Positions 1-11,860 are shown, counted from the first letter of the stretch. The stretch is DNA of 64,000 bases from Ectocarpus siliculosus (GCA_000310025.1 FN649728.1:4077077-4141076); one strand, 5' to 3'. The notes: a model not told the origin generated them from the sequence alone. Translations and numbers: made by a program.

Positions 1-161
1 GAGGGGGAGAGTGGGCTACCCGGTTTTGCCTACCTCGCTCTCTTCTTGAATGACAACTAAATGCATGGTGTTCCGGTAGCTCGAAACTCGGGTAGTAAAA
101 CACTGTACTTCAGCGTTTTCAGACTAGGAGTTACCTGTATTCAGGGGTTACGTGTGACCAG

Positions 162-368
162 GCCTTCATCGCCTACGGGGCACCTTTCTGCACCATTTCG
201 CGGCAGGCGCAGCTTGGCTCCAAATCATTCTACGAAAGGGCCAGGAAAAACCTTCGTTGGCAAATGGTTGCCTTATGCGGGACTGGCGCCGCGTATTCGA
301 CCGGGATTGCAGTCTGTGAGCTATGGAACCGCGCAAAACACACTCCTCTCGTTACATCCACGATCCTT
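162..368 (+). CDS. Copy A, 207-nt exon: transmembrane segment of the multi-pass protein
   Basis: This exon is open for 69 codons. It is preceded by a GTGACCAG acceptor and followed by a GTGAGTG donor. The encoded segment reads AFIAYGAPFCTISRQ at the start and WQMVALCGTGAAYSTGIAV towards the end, followed by a positively flanked ELWNRAK motif. The middle part (QMVALCGTGAAYSTGIAVCELW) is hydrophobic enough to cross a membrane. Copies B (18300-18506) and C (55777-55983) have exons of exactly the same length and phase at the same relative place. That shared length, phase and splice signal is the main evidence for the exon. I do not recognise the family. The product is probably an integral membrane protein. 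Confidence 0.6.
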
Positions 369-1402
369 GTGAGTGTCAACCCGTTGCTATCGTTCTTGTA
401 GGAGGGCTGTGGAAATGATACGCTCTTCGTGTAAACCGCGTGCAATAGTTTTTGCGTCGAGCCCACCACCGAGCATATTGTGTAGCGCATCGAGGCGTGT
501 ACATCAGTGGGAGTCGCAAGATTTCCCCAGATCACGTTGTGCCAAGCGTTGTAACCCGTTTGTTCTGCCAAGTACTCCACGGTGTGCGGTGAAGCACTGC
601 CTACTACACCACGGTCGTGATGTAGCCGGGCATCACCCGATCACTCCGTGGTGACGGGAAAACGCACGGAAGTCAATCTCTCTATGACCATATCGTGTCC
701 CCCCCCCATCAGGCGCTAACTTACCGCCCACCCAGGTTGACGATAGCTTAATGCCGTCGAGGGCAACACTGGGTGACTAGCGAATCAATGTGACAACTGC
801 ACGAATATTCACCCATTCCAACGCCACAACAAACGAACAATCACAGTTCCTGGCTAGTCGGGTAACGCAGCGGCAACCGTTTTCACTTTGTCTAGCCTGT
901 CACAATATTTTGTGGTCCAAAGGTCGTAAGCAGTTGTGAATGGATCAATTCGGTCGTACAAATATTGAGGACTTGCGAGGATGAATACAGAAAGCTCTGG
1001 CGAGCACATCGTGCCCTCGCATTGTCCCGTTTCATAGTCTTGACGTAGAATCGTACCCATTTGTAGTTTCACAGGGGCCATTACGTTTGCGTTTGTGCAT
1101 TTGCTCACACGAAGGCGGCGGGGTCAATCACAGCGATACGTAGTAGGTCGACGTGCTCGACAGTTATTTCCCTCGCACAGAAGCAAGGGGTGGATGGCGA
1201 GACTCAAGTACATCCAAGAACAATAGGGATACTGCCCTCTGATATCAAGTTCTGCCTGCAAACGCAATAGGATGTAACTGGAGCGGAGGCTGGGTGGACG
1301 CTGAACGCAAAGCAACACCATTCAACAAAGCTGCAACCTTTCAGCGCACGTCATGGGCGAGCCCCCCCATGGGGAACCGTTTTTGTTTGACAGGTGGTAC
1401 AC

Positions 1403-2590
1403 GCTTCCATGGAAGTCGCTTGGAGCTTCCATGGAAGCAAACGGAAACTCGCCACGCTTCCATGGAGGCCCCATGTACTTCTATGGAAGCCACTTAACTC
1501 CCATGAAAGCTGTATGGAAGTTGCTTGGCGGATTCGCGGGACAGCTTCCGTGCGAAGGTCGATTTTCATGGAAGCAACCACCACCCGTCGCTTCCATGGA
1601 ATTCTCGTCTTCAACTTCCACGGAAGTGCGAAGAGCTTCCATGGACGTGAGAATTTCATGCAAGTCCGTCCATCGATCCCTTCCGCTAAACTGGAAGGTA
1701 TTCTCATGGACGCACAGCTACTTCCATGAAAGCAACTTGATAGAAGCGTTCGTCTCGATTCCTAGGCAACTTCCATGAGAGTCAGTTCTAGCACTTCCAT
1801 AGAAGAAGTGTTCAAGTTAGTCACGCGGGCAGACAACATGAACACCAACTCCCGTCCTAATGAACAGACCGACAAAGCGTGAACCACACATTCACCTATA
1901 CCAACTGGGAAAGAAGGCACGCCGAATTGACCCTGTCCCAAACCTTAGCCTGAATCCAAACAACACAGAGGACTGGTTGTCCCGCAGAAGTGGCAAAGGC
2001 TAGGCTCATCAACCGGGAATGCAGGGTCCCGAATTGGCCCTATTCCCAACCCTAGCCCAAACTCAAACAACCCAGCGGACTACTCTTTCCGTACACGTGG
2101 CAAGCGCAAGGCCCATCAACTGGGAAAGCACTTCCCCGTTGCTGGTCTTCGCTGCCGCAGGATCGAAACATAGCTTATTGTTTCCACGGAAGTCAAATAC
2201 GTTGACTTTCATGGGAGCTGGGTTCGGGTGGTGTACTCCCATGGAAGCAGTCAAATAGTATGCTTTCATGGAGACTGTAATATGCTTTCATGGAGACTGT
2301 CCGAGTATGACCTACTTCCATGGACTTCCATGGAAGTGGGTGTAATCGACTTCCGTGGAAGCGCACCAAGCGACTTCCATGGAAGCTAGCAAACTTCAAA
2401 AAATCTCAATGGAAGTTCAAGCTTCCATGGAAGTTGCGACGGAACCCTCCGCTATTTAAACTTCCACAGAGATTTCGCCCACACTTCCTTGGAAGTCATT
2501 TGCGAGCTTCCACGGAAGTTAAATTCAACCAACTTGCATGGCAGTCAATACTACTTGCATGAAAGAAAATGCGTACTTCCATGGAAGCTA
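1403..2590. repeat. Field of CTTCCATGGAAG palindromes
   Basis: Roughly 25-30 copies of the 12-base perfect palindrome CTTCCATGGAAG or one- to two-base variants of it (CTTCCACGGAAG, CTTCCATGGACG, TTTCATGGAG and similar) are scattered over about 1.2 kb at irregular spacing of some 15-60 bases. The sequence between them is not repeated. The field lies in an intron of copy A, between the block matching 19.3-19.5 kb of copy B and the LKERQ exon; neither copy B nor copy C has it there. It is not a tandem satellite, since there is no constant period. It shares its CCATGG core with the other palindrome fields in this window. Confidence 0.85.
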
Positions 2591-2827
2591 CACACCTTTG
2601 TCACATAACGTTGGAGATCGCCCCCCATACCCAACCAATTCAACCATGCGTCGAAGAATGCTTCGGGACTTGCCCTATCAACAGTTTAGAATGCCGTGAA
2701 AACCCAGCGACGTACCTTGACCCCGCGTCGCGTGGTTCACTCTGGACATGTAGTTTGGCGAAGACGTCAATGTAAAGGGAGACGATCGTGGAGGACAGGT
2801 GGTGCCGAAGGATAACCTCATCTAACG

Positions 2828-2867
2828 ATTGCGAGTTTTGGAAGGTCGCCCTCAAGGAGCGACAAAG
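2828..2867 (+). CDS. Copy A, short exon with the LKERQ amphipathic helix
   Basis: Codons read CEFWKVALKERQR and end at an AGG|GTATCC donor. Copies B and C read PLELWEDTLKERQT and PFELWKDTLKERQG at the same place, each with a GT donor directly after the same codon. Changes among copies keep the W-x3-LKERQ pattern, which looks like an amphipathic helix ahead of the next hydrophobic segment. The 5' border is uncertain; the candidate acceptors differ slightly between copies. Confidence 0.4.
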
Positions 2868-3057
2868 GGTATCCCCTTCTGCGTTTTGGCAGTTTTCCAT
2901 GCTCGACTTACCCTAAAGAAGAGTGTCTTTGAGAAGGGCGAACGATTCGCTACAGACTACAACCAGCCGTGGCGTAAAAATCACGCTCCCCCCACCTGCC
3001 CGCTCCCTCGCACGCTGGTCACGCACGCTCCCGCGTTGAAACTCGTGTTAACCACAG

Positions 3058-3366
3058 GCAATCAACGTGACGCTAGCCTTCGTCTTGGCCGTGCACTTCG
3101 CCAGGCCCCACAGGGTCTCGAACCGAGCCTCTGCTATAGCTTCTTCTCCAATTGCTTCCCGTGATCCTGTAGAAACGCGACCAACTCCTCCTCGTGGTCT
3201 GCCATCGACCACGACTGCGGGAATAGCACCGACACCGACCCGCGTGGTTGCCGTTACCCCGTACGGCCGATCCAGAGCTTGTTTCCGAGGTTTCACACCG
3301 CGCGGCACCATCACCTCTTCGAGTGGCAGGAAAGTGGTCCCTACGGTTGGTGACAACGCGGCGTAG
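3058..3366 (+). CDS. Copy A, last exon: membrane segment plus Thr/Ser/Pro-rich tail
   Basis: The exon follows a CCACAG acceptor and is open to a TAG stop (102 residues). It begins AINVTLAFVLAVHFARPHRV, a hydrophobic stretch ended by basic residues, then continues as a tail rich in Ser, Thr, Pro and Arg that ends GRKVVPTVGDNAA. Copies B (48118-48429) and C (57143-57457) end with the same GRKVxPTVG motif and the same GCGTAG stop, and their acceptors sit at the same base. Shared frame, stop and acceptor across three diverged copies make this the best-supported exon of the family. The tail is probably cytoplasmic, by the positive-inside rule. Confidence 0.65.
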   Translation, partial: AINVTLAFVLAVHFARPHRVSNRASAIASSPIASRDPVETRPTPPRGLPSTTTAGIAPTPTRVVAVTPYGRSRACFRGFTPRGTITSSSGRKVVPTVGDNAA

Positions 3367-6300
3367 AACTTGAGAAAGAAGAGTTGGACAACAGTAGAAA
3401 GCAATGCTACGAGGACCCCTTGGGGTGAACGTCTCTACTCCCACGTGGTTGCAACGGGATCTGTTGGCGTTGCCCAGACGGAGGAAATCGAGCGGTCAAG
3501 ACAACACTAACTGTAAGAGTTGCCAAGCGTGTGGGGGAACGAGGGTGCTAGACTGCACTGTAAAGAGCAGGGGCAACATAAACTCGAAGCAACGGTGCAA
3601 GCGGCTTCGACCGACTTCACGGGCATGATAATTGTTCTTGGGTCCGACTTTTTCCATTTGAATTGTGGTTTGTTTCGTGTTTGTTGTGTACTGTTCTTCT
3701 CCTACGTCTCTAGGCGATGGCGAAATCTGATTATCACAAGGAAACGCTCGCAGACCTCCCCTCTTGAATCAATGTTGAATCAGCGTAACAGACCATTTTA
3801 ATTTGTTCGAATAGTCGTTTCCTTCGTTGAAGACAGGTGGTTTTTGAATACGCAATGTATTCCTTGATGGTTGTGACGCGAAGATTGCCGTGGAGAGGCT
3901 TGCTGTTGCTTCCCCATCAATGTGAGCTTTCAACGAATAAGCATTAGAGAATTTTGCAACCATGACTACGGACTAGGGGGAAGGATTAGCCCCCCGCTCG
4001 CCACATTTGGGGCGGGCGGCCAGTCTGCAAGGGAGTCATATCGCTTCGTACAATTAAACAGCGCAGAAAGAAGATGTGGTCCAGGTGATGGTGATGTGTA
4101 CATCAGCAGTAGTAGGAGGATGACGTGTACATATAAGGGTAGGCAGCCGTGTGTATCAACAAATTTCATGCCTGTGAAGCATGTATGTGGTGTGGAAATT
4201 GTGCAAATTCCGCGGGGGGCTGAAACATTGATTCAAAAGTCTTCGTCTCATTGTTTTGTGTCGTTATGCAATGTCATTAAGTCACTCATGTCCTACGCAC
4301 CACTATTGTAGGGAAGCCCTGCAAAAGAACAAGCTCAGGCTGTTGCTCCGGTTTTGACGTTGCCAGCCATCTTTGAGGATGTTTCGGGTCACAATCCATA
4401 CGGACCATATGTCGAACCAAGCGTTAACTCTCCGCGGTGCTCAGGTAACAGTTTAGAACGCCCCAAACGAAAACTCTTGCGGCGCGCAGGGAAGATAGAT
4501 GCGCCTCCCATCGAGGCGGTTCCGAACGAAGACCAATCTCAACAAAAGTTCCCGCTTGCGCGGTCGCCATCTCCAGCATTACATTCGGCAAGGCGTCTCT
4601 CTACGAGGCTGTTAATGGTCTCTAGAGGTCTCACAGAACGATAAAATAATATGTGAATGGATGAATGAATGAATGAATGATCACGTTCAGTCCGAAGCTC
4701 CGAACCACTCGCGTTTTTGACCCGAAGGCCCGAGGCGCGAGGGATCAGACTATCGGCCGTCCTGGACTACTTTACCCGCCCTCTGCAAGTTTCAGCTTGA
4801 TTGACGCATCCTGCGTTAACGTTTGGATGTGTCGCTGACCGCCCTGCTCAAGCACGAAACACGAGCATTCAGTAAGGTGAAACACGAGCGTGTAGCAGGT
4901 GCTTCCCGCACCGAAAGGCTCCGATCTCGACGAATTTGTGCCTAAACGTTGCCTGTCCTCCGCCAAGTTGAAGCCCCGTCCAATCTACAGCTGGATTGAA
5001 CAGTTCCCCTACGCTGGAATAGCTGTGTGTCCACGAACATTGCCTGCCAACGCGAGGTTCGGGCCACACCGCTGCAACCTTAGGCTTAGTTTATTCCGCC
5101 GCATGTCGCACGCACACAACAAGTTGATGATGGATGATGCATTCTCTCTTTCCTCGTCGGAACATACCCATCTATATATGAATACGTTGCATTGTACAAT
5201 TCACTTCGATCTCGAACAACTAGCGCGTGCATATAGGTATCACCTGGCATCAACTTCCAATCTGCAACGAGACTACGCGCTTCGAGGCTGGGATTAGCCT
5301 GCCAACGACAGGGTCGGGGCACACCTCTGTCACCTACCCCGCGGAGGCTGCTTATTCCGCCGTCGCGTGTGGCGGTTACATTTATTTGTTCTTGATTTTC
5401 GCGCGCGTGAATAGAGGGAATTCGACAACCTTCGCCTTTAGGGAATTTCGCTGGCGGCATAAAAATATGTGCTCTCGGTCTGTAATTTTTTTGTTTGTGT
5501 GTGTTTTTATTTTTCGCATTGACCGCGCTACCCGGCTGACCAATGAAAAGACGCCAGTCTTACCGCGGTTGAAAACACAAAACCAAACTGTCTTGTTGAG
5601 CCTGGTACCCGCAGGGGATATGTCCCTATATGCTGTCCGGGAAACCGAAGACTTACAGGTACTTTCTGATGCTATGAATTCATTGCTAATCTGTCTCAGA
5701 CTCTTTTCTATGATAGAGATGGATTCCTTGTGTCATATTAAGAAAAAAAAAAAACACTTCTACAATATCTGCCATGAACTGGGACCCCGTGAGGGGGCAG
5801 CATGGGGGAGGCTAAACTATCCTTCGGATCAAAGACAGAAACGGTAGCAACACAAGAAACTGCACGTGAGCGTATGCCAATTTGTCGCCGCCGTTTTGAC
5901 AGACCTAAGGTTGCTAGAGGCATATGTAGATGGCAATAGAAACGGTAGACCAAGCTTGGACAGAAAGGAGTGTCTTTCGCGTGATGTTGCGGCATGCGCG
6001 TTCTGTTGTTTGTAGAAAGAACATCCTGCAGGTCAGCTTTGGGGCGACCATTGACAAAAATATATTGTTGTAAGTGATGAAAAAAACGTCCATCTTCAAT
6101 CGTGCATTTACCCACATTAATACAATACCATCCATCTTGCTCTAGGAAGTACCTAACTTCCTCTGTTCCATCAGATGCTCTCATTTAGCACAAAAAACGG
6201 ACTAGCGTGTGCCCATTTTTGGGATTTTTCAAGACGTTTTTTTGCGCTGTTTTCGTGAAGACCTGGAGAGGGACTCAAAACCAAGGTCTTTACCGAGACC

Positions 6301-6950
6301 TCAATTGTGCACAACCTACACCAAACTACATGGTAAGCAGGGGTAGTCGAAGGTGAAAAATTATTATCCACGGGTTGATCGGCCTTAAATGAAATTGGTT
6401 CTCGTGATGTTTCGGAGAACAACGCAAAACGTTCGTATTCTTGATCGCGCTACAACCACGTACTACGTTGTTTCCCTTCCGGTTTGTCTTCCGTATTTCA
6501 CGAAGAATACCCGCGGGGACGATAACATGATAACCCCGGGTCGAAAATTAGAAGTATATTTTCTCAATATTTTTCTCAATCAATCGTGTGTTACAAGCAC
6601 TCTCGTTGGTCACTCCTAAGCAGCCTCATGGCCACATGAGGTTTATTGGCCTTTAAGTGAGCATTTTCGAAGTGAGCTCATCTGGTGGAATTTGGAATTT
6701 GCTACATGAGCTTAGACAATTATCTGATGGAATAGAGGAATGTATGCTTTTTACTTCTAGGAAATGTACGATGTACGACTACAGTACGACGATGCATACA
6801 CATACAAAATCCATGGCTTCCATACTGCAGACGTACGATCTCACACACTACCGGCACACGTCGCTACAAGTGCGTGCGGATTGGGATGGGATGCCACCTC
6901 TGGTTGCGGATTGCATACCATCGCCTCGTCTATACTGAAACGATAACAAT
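3367..6950. other. Tail of copy A and unassigned intergenic DNA
   Basis: Bases 3367 to about 3960 are still part of the tandem unit and match the tails of copies B (48430-48730) and C (57458-58050). Beyond that, no gene is recognised. There is a short (GAAT)n microsatellite at about 4653-4681 and a local imperfect duplication at about 5050-5110 versus 5295-5370 (a TTATTCCGCCG motif in each). An open stretch at 4351-4644 has fairly even composition and could be an exon, but nothing supports it. Several A-rich and T-rich tracts follow. Confidence 0.5.
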
Positions 6951-7349
6951 TGCACCGCGTCACACGACTGCGCGAATGGGGCACCTTTCGGAACACCTCC
7001 CCATAACAAGACGATTCTCCAGGAGTTAAAGTCGACACATCCAATGAATGAGTTACAACGTAGACGTGCCACGTGCGGGAAGAATACCATTAAGACCGCT
7101 CGGCGAAACGCGACGGTTTCCACCCTCATACGATACCGCCCAAAGTTTTACTTTCAAACCGATCTACAGTCCCTATACACGCCAAGACGGCAGTGATCCC
7201 GGTGGCCGCGCCCCTTGGGGCGGGCGGCCGCCATGCTCTACAATTTGTAGTATCTATGACGGCGAAGGAGGACGACCCGAGAATATTCTCTTTCTCCGTT
7301 TTCTTGCGAACGAGAGAATTTCCGATGAGTTGTGTCTTGTGACTGCCCG

Positions 7350-7605
7350 CACCCCCAAATGGGGAGGAGGAGGTGTGTATGTGAGCAACGATGGAGTACC
7401 GCCGTTCTGCCTGTGTGACGCAGGGTTCGCAACACAAGATATCTACGGCGACCCCAGCTGCGTCTTGCGGAGAGCTCATCTAACTATGGTTTTTACAGCT
7501 GCGGTCGACCAATGGGCGGGAGCCTTGTTTCTCGCGTGGCACGTGGTGCATCATCGCAAGCTGCCGGCGCAGATTCGAGGCTCTAGAAGGTTCAACTTCA
7601 CCTAA
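7350..7605 (+). pseudogene. Copy B, exon with EGF-like segment and first transmembrane helix
   Basis: The translation carries PKWGGGGVYVSNDG, then FCLCDAGFATQDIYGDPSCV, a C-x-C-x2-GF...G-x2-C pattern of the EGF-like kind, then a hydrophobic segment (TMVFTAAVDQWAGALFLAW) and a basic loop (HHRKLPAQIRGSRR). Copy C has the same exon at about 51512-51789. Compared with copy C, the acceptor is weak (CCG instead of CAG) and one base is missing near the 3' end, which brings a stop in just before the donor. That decay, together with the mobile DNA further along, suggests copy B is dead. Confidence 0.6.
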
Positions 7606-8106
7606 GGCTCGGTGTATCAGCCAGGTGCGCAAGCGATTACCCTCGAATTCAGTAGCCATTGTAGAAATAGAGAAACAAACACTGAAATGAAACCAACACC
7701 TTAGAACATACGATTTGACGTTTCAAAGGAATGGGGCGGAGCTGTGCTGTAGACACATTATTGGCGGCAATACGGTTAATGGTGCAACAGCTGATGACCA
7801 TTATCGCAAGCAATTGAAACCAAGGGCGCCCGAGACAATTTGAAGCCAAGAGCGCCATATTTAACTCAAGGGTGCCAAGACCTTTCGCAGAGGGAATTGC
7901 AACCAAGGGTGCCAAGAAACGAACAAACTACGGGCAACAACCTTGCTGCGAAATAAAGAAAAGAGACTAGGGCACTGTTGAGTGGCGTTAGCACAGGGTG
8001 GCGAGGAGGTTGAGACGCAAAGCTAATGGAGGGAAGGTCAGGAAAGGAGGGGGCACATGGTCGGTGTCTATTTTCTACTCTTGAAATGGCATCACCGGTG
8101 CAAGCA

Positions 8107-8426
8107 AAACGTGCCTCGGGAATCTTATCCACATGCCAAGCCAGAACCCACAAGTCCGTCTATAACAATGCCTGCGTTGTCACAAGAAGAACTCCCTCCC
8201 TCATTCTGTCTTCTGTGCCCGTATCGCATGTTGTGGCGTCGATGACTATTGCGAAAGCATTGTGAGCACTTTTCTGGCCATCGTCTGTACCATGTGCGTT
8301 GAGCGAAGCTGGAGCAACAATCTCAACGGCCGGATTGTTCCCGCGCTGTTGGTCATCGCCACTCCGCTTAGTTTTTCACCATGCGCGTGCGCCATCTAAC
8401 TTTGGGTGGATAGTCTACCATCGCAG
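8107..8426 (+). pseudogene. Copy B, decayed exon for transmembrane segments 2-3
   Basis: It lines up with the open exon at about 52054-52357 of copy C: ACAATGCCTGC near the start, the SSVPVSHVVAS segment, then the VYHRR end before a CAG|GTGAGCC donor. The reading frame is no longer open across it: the SSVPVSHVVASMTIAKAL stretch ends at a TGA, and further on only scattered matches to copy C remain. Copy C reads SSVPVSYATVVASIYCES and FPVLMVIANLVGFPPCACAI at these places, both hydrophobic. Confidence 0.5.
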
Positions 8427-8691
8427 GTGAGCCTTACTCACAGTTTAGCCATTTTGGTGTGCGCATCTGCTTCTGGGACTTCACATGAAAATTCGTCAGT
8501 GCGGTAGAGAGCGCTACAGTGTTCCCCGAGGGAGACAGGGATGTTTCCTGCAGCAACTGCCCTTTAAACGAACTATGTAGGCGGGAAGCAAACTTGTCAG
8601 TCCAAGAGCATTCCGTTCACGATTCCGCTCTCGATAAAACCGCATCGTAAAATGTTTTCGTTTTGACGCAAATGAGGCACCACGTAGGAAC

Positions 8692-8959
8692 AAAAAGGAA
8701 GGTTTGTTCGTCGAAGCAGATAGAATAAACTGGTGTTTATTTTGTAACAGTCGAATTAGAATTTGGCTTCATTTTCTACCGGAAACCCAGGGTCACGGTG
8801 TTTGGAATTATTAGTCTATAGTTTGGGGGTGTCATTCCGTGATCGAGTCCACGCAGGGGCTGTAGCAAAGTCGGGTAACGGGTGACAGCTACAGAGCGCG
8901 TGAAGCAACGGAAGGACAGCAGCAGCCGCCTAACGCAGTAGCGGCGGCAGTTTAGAAAA
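8692..8959 (+). repeat. Split direct repeat A1
   Basis: This 268-base sequence recurs as A2 at 14637-14904 with only a handful of differences. It starts AAAAAGGAAGG and ends GCAGTTTAGAAAA; flanking sequence differs immediately outside both copies. It forms the left end of the tyrosine-recombinase element. Confidence 0.9.
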
Positions 8960-9202
8960 GGGCGGGACGGGACACGGCGCAAGCATTGGGGAAGTGACCA
9001 GCACGCGACTCTCCATATAAAGGTGTGTACTCGTGTCCAACATCCATCGTGTCGGCCGTGTTCCTATTCGCGTCCCGCTACTCTTGTGACCTCACCGCTG
9101 CGTGCATTTAGCACGAGGGGGGAGGGTGCAGTAAGATAAGCGGCGGCAAGCCAACGCAGTCTCGCTCGCCGCGCCGCTCAGATAGGTCCCTTCCCAAACA
9201 TG

Positions 9203-9292
9203 GGATGCGGTTCATCCCAACCGAGACGTACTCTCGCTGAAGAAAAAAAATGCGGTTCGTCCCAACCAGACGTACTCTCTCTGAAGAAAAAA
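9203..9292 (+). repeat. Two-copy local tandem duplication
   Basis: A unit of about 50 bases (ATGCGGTTCATCCCAACC ... CTCTCGCTGAAGAAAAA) is repeated once with few changes, inside the 5' part of the tyrosine-recombinase element. A smaller one of about 25 bases (GATGGTATTGACAAGTCCC) follows at about 9600-9645. Confidence 0.8.
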
Positions 9293-10109
9293 TTCAACGG
9301 CAAAAAGAAAGAGCGGGGCCTGTTGTATGGTCGCACGCTGACTTGTCGCGGTTGATAGCAGCCATTGTACTGCACGGGGTGGAGGAACCCTGCGGCATCG
9401 GACATAACCAATCGACCCGCGGCAGTAGGGCATGATGCTGTCACGATTATGCACATGAGGCAGGTGCCTTGTTTTCTGTTTCCCCCGGCTTACTAGGGAC
9501 TACTTGCCGGTACAATCTTGTCTGTGCCGCGCACAGAGGGGCATATAGCTGAAGGAATCGACGATAATATGCCCACTCACGTAAGCAATCGTCTCCACGG
9601 ATGGTATTGACAAGTCCCCACTGATGGTATCGACAAGTCCCATGGCATACAAAGCGGCCGCATACGTAATCGGAAAGTGCATTCAACAGCATTCACGGGA
9701 ACGGATAAAAGCAAAAACACATGCATGCGAGAGAAAGACTCAAAGAAAAAGACTGAAAAACAATGAAGACGAGAAAAAAAAAACGAGACAGCGAACTACG
9801 TGCTGTATGCATAAGGAAAAAGAAGATGAGAAAAAAATAGGGGGGGGAGGTGGATGTGACACGCGAGGTTCGAACTCGCGAGGAACGTCAGGTAGCGGTC
9901 CATGTGAGTGCATCACGGTCTCGAGGGGCATCACGTCAAATTTATTTCCGCCGTGACACAAACCTTCTATAAGAATACGTCACGTCCATCGACGATTAAG
10001 CGACCAAAAACGCCCGGACAGCAATTGATGCATGCCAAAAACTCGTCAACCTGCCGTAGGATTGTCTATGCGGAAGTGATCTCAATGAAAATAAAAAAAA
10101 CAAGGACAC

Positions 10110-11860
10110 GCACCAGCACGGGACGCGCCAATAGTGGAAGCACTCGTCCGTGCTGTTGGCGAGTGGAAGTTAACCGATCTCAACGCAACGAAACACGAAG
10201 TCATACATGTATCAGCACGGGATGCGCCAATGAGTGGAAGCACCCGCGCTGTTGGCGAGTAGAGTTAACCGAATTCAACGCAGCGGTAGAAAAATACCAC
10301 AAATCATGCATCAGTACGGGACGCGCCAATGAGTGGAAGCACCCGTGCTGCATATGTGATGTCAGCCTCAGCACGGGACGCGCCAATGAGTGGAAGCACT
10401 CGTGCGGTTGGTGAGTAGAGTTAACCGATCTCAAAAAGAAAGAACAAAACGCCGTACATGTATCAGCACGGGACGCGCCAATGAGTGGAAGCACCCGCGC
10501 TGTTGGCGAGTAGAGTTAACCGAATTCAACGCAGCGGTAGAAAAATACCACAAATCATGCATCAGTACGGGACGCGCCAATGAGTGGAAGCACCCGTGCT
10601 GCATATGTGATGTCAGCCTCAGCACGGGACGCGCCAATGAGTGGAAGCACTCGTGCTGTTGGCGAGTAGAGTTAACCGATCTCAAAAAGAAAGAACAAAA
10701 CGCCGTACATGTATCAGCACGGGACGCGCCAATGAGTGGAAGCACCCGCGCTGTTGGCGAGTAGAGTTAACCGAATTCAACGCAGCGGTAGGAAATACCA
10801 CAAATCATGCATCAGTACGGGACGCGCCAATGAGTGGAAGCACCCGTGCTGCATATGTGTTGTCAGCCTCAGCACGGGACGCGCCAACGAGTGGAAGCAC
10901 TCGTGCTGTTGGCGAGTAGAGTTAACCGATCTCAAAAAGAAAGAACAAAACGCCGTACACGTATCAGCACGGGACGCACCAATGAGTGGAAGCACCCGCG
11001 CTGTTGGCGAGTAGAGTTAACCGAATTCAACGCAGCGGTAGGAAATACCACAAATCATGCATCAGTACGGGACGCGCCAATGAGTGGAAGCACCCGTGCT
11101 GTATATGTGTTGTCAGCCTCAGCACGGGACGCGCCAACGAGTGGAAGCACTCGTGCTGTTGGCGAGTAGAGTTAACCGATCTCAAAAAGAAAGAACAAAA
11201 CGCCGTACACGTATTAGCACGGGACGCGCCAATGAGTGGACGCACCCGTGCTGTTGGCGAGTAGAGTTAACCGAATTCAACGCATCGAAAACGAAGTCGT
11301 ACACGTATCAGTACGGGACGCGCCAATGAGTGGAAGCACCCGTGCTGCATATGTGTTGTCAGTTTCAGCAAGGGACGCGCCAATGAGTGCTGTTGGCGAG
11401 TAGAGTTAACCGATCTCAAAAAGAAAGAACAAAAACGCCGTACACGTATCAGTACGGGACGCGCCAATGAGTGGGCGCACCCGTGCTGTTGGGCGAGTAG
11501 AATTAACCGATCTCCACGCATCGAAAACGAAGTCATACACGTATCAGTACGGGACGCGCCAATGAGTGGAAGCACCCGTGCTCATATGTGTTGTCAGTTT
11601 CAGCAAGGGACGCGCCAATGAGTGGAAGCACCCGCGCTGCGTACAAGTATCATCAGTGCGGGTCGCGCCAATGAGTGGAAGCACCCGTGCTGCATATGTG
11701 TTGTCAGTTTCAGCGAGGGACGCGCCAATGAGTGGAAGCACCCGCGCTGTTGGCAAGTGGAGTTCACCGTATCCAACGCATCGAAAAAAAAAAAAACACG
11801 TATCAGCACGGGACGCGCCAATGAGTGGAAGCACCCGTGCCGATGGCGAACCGGGGTTCA
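10110..11860 (+). repeat. Higher-order satellite built from a hairpin-forming core
   Basis: About 22 copies of a core that begins with CAGCACGGG and ACGCGCCAATGAGTGG and ends CCCGTGCTG. The two ends CAGCACGGG and CCCGTGCTG are a perfect 9-base inverted repeat. In many units CGCCAA is also matched by a following TTGGCG, so a longer nested stem is possible. Cores alternate with three linker types: one with GTTAAC then GAATTC, one with GCATATGTGATGTCAGC, and one with GTTAAC then GATCTC and an A-rich tract. Together they make a repeat of about 250 bases, clear from about 10210 to 11215 and irregular after that. It lies upstream of the gag-like region of the tyrosine-recombinase element. Confidence 0.9.

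Larger units (their letters stand above)
1..3366 (+). pseudogene. Copy A of the tandem multi-pass membrane protein gene (3' part only)
   Basis: The window opens inside the first of three tandem copies of the same gene. Bases 1-95 match the intron sequence just ahead of the 207-nt exon of copy B (about 18140-18235). The recognisable exons are the 207-nt exon (162-368), the LKERQ helix exon (about 2830-2867) and the last exon (3058-3366); the earlier exons lie left of the window. Both boundary exons are open and splice-competent, so this copy could be alive upstream. Its intron is swollen by a CTTCCATGGAAG palindrome field that copies B and C lack. Because introns are conserved among the copies as well as exons, conservation alone does not prove coding. 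The pseudogene label is provisional. Confidence 0.6.

Noticed and set aside
230-580. Antisense open frame present in copy A and also in copies B (368-703 after 18000) and C
   Set aside because: It runs antisense over a well-supported exon and its donor. Being open in three recently related copies is weak evidence, and the sense exon explains the conservation.
4351-4644. Small protein-coding gene (open 90-codon stretch)
   Set aside because: No homologue recognised, no splice or promoter support and no repeat of it in the tandem copies; chance is enough.
9863-9879. tRNA T-arm-like sequence (GCGAGTTCGAACCTCGC on the minus strand)
   Set aside because: The stem and loop look right, but no matching acceptor stem, D-arm or anticodon arm could be found around it; perhaps a chance palindrome or a tRNA-derived scrap.
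10110-11860. CRISPR-like array of repeats and spacers
   Set aside because: The linkers between cores are themselves repeated in fixed order, not unique spacers, and the setting is a eukaryotic mobile element.
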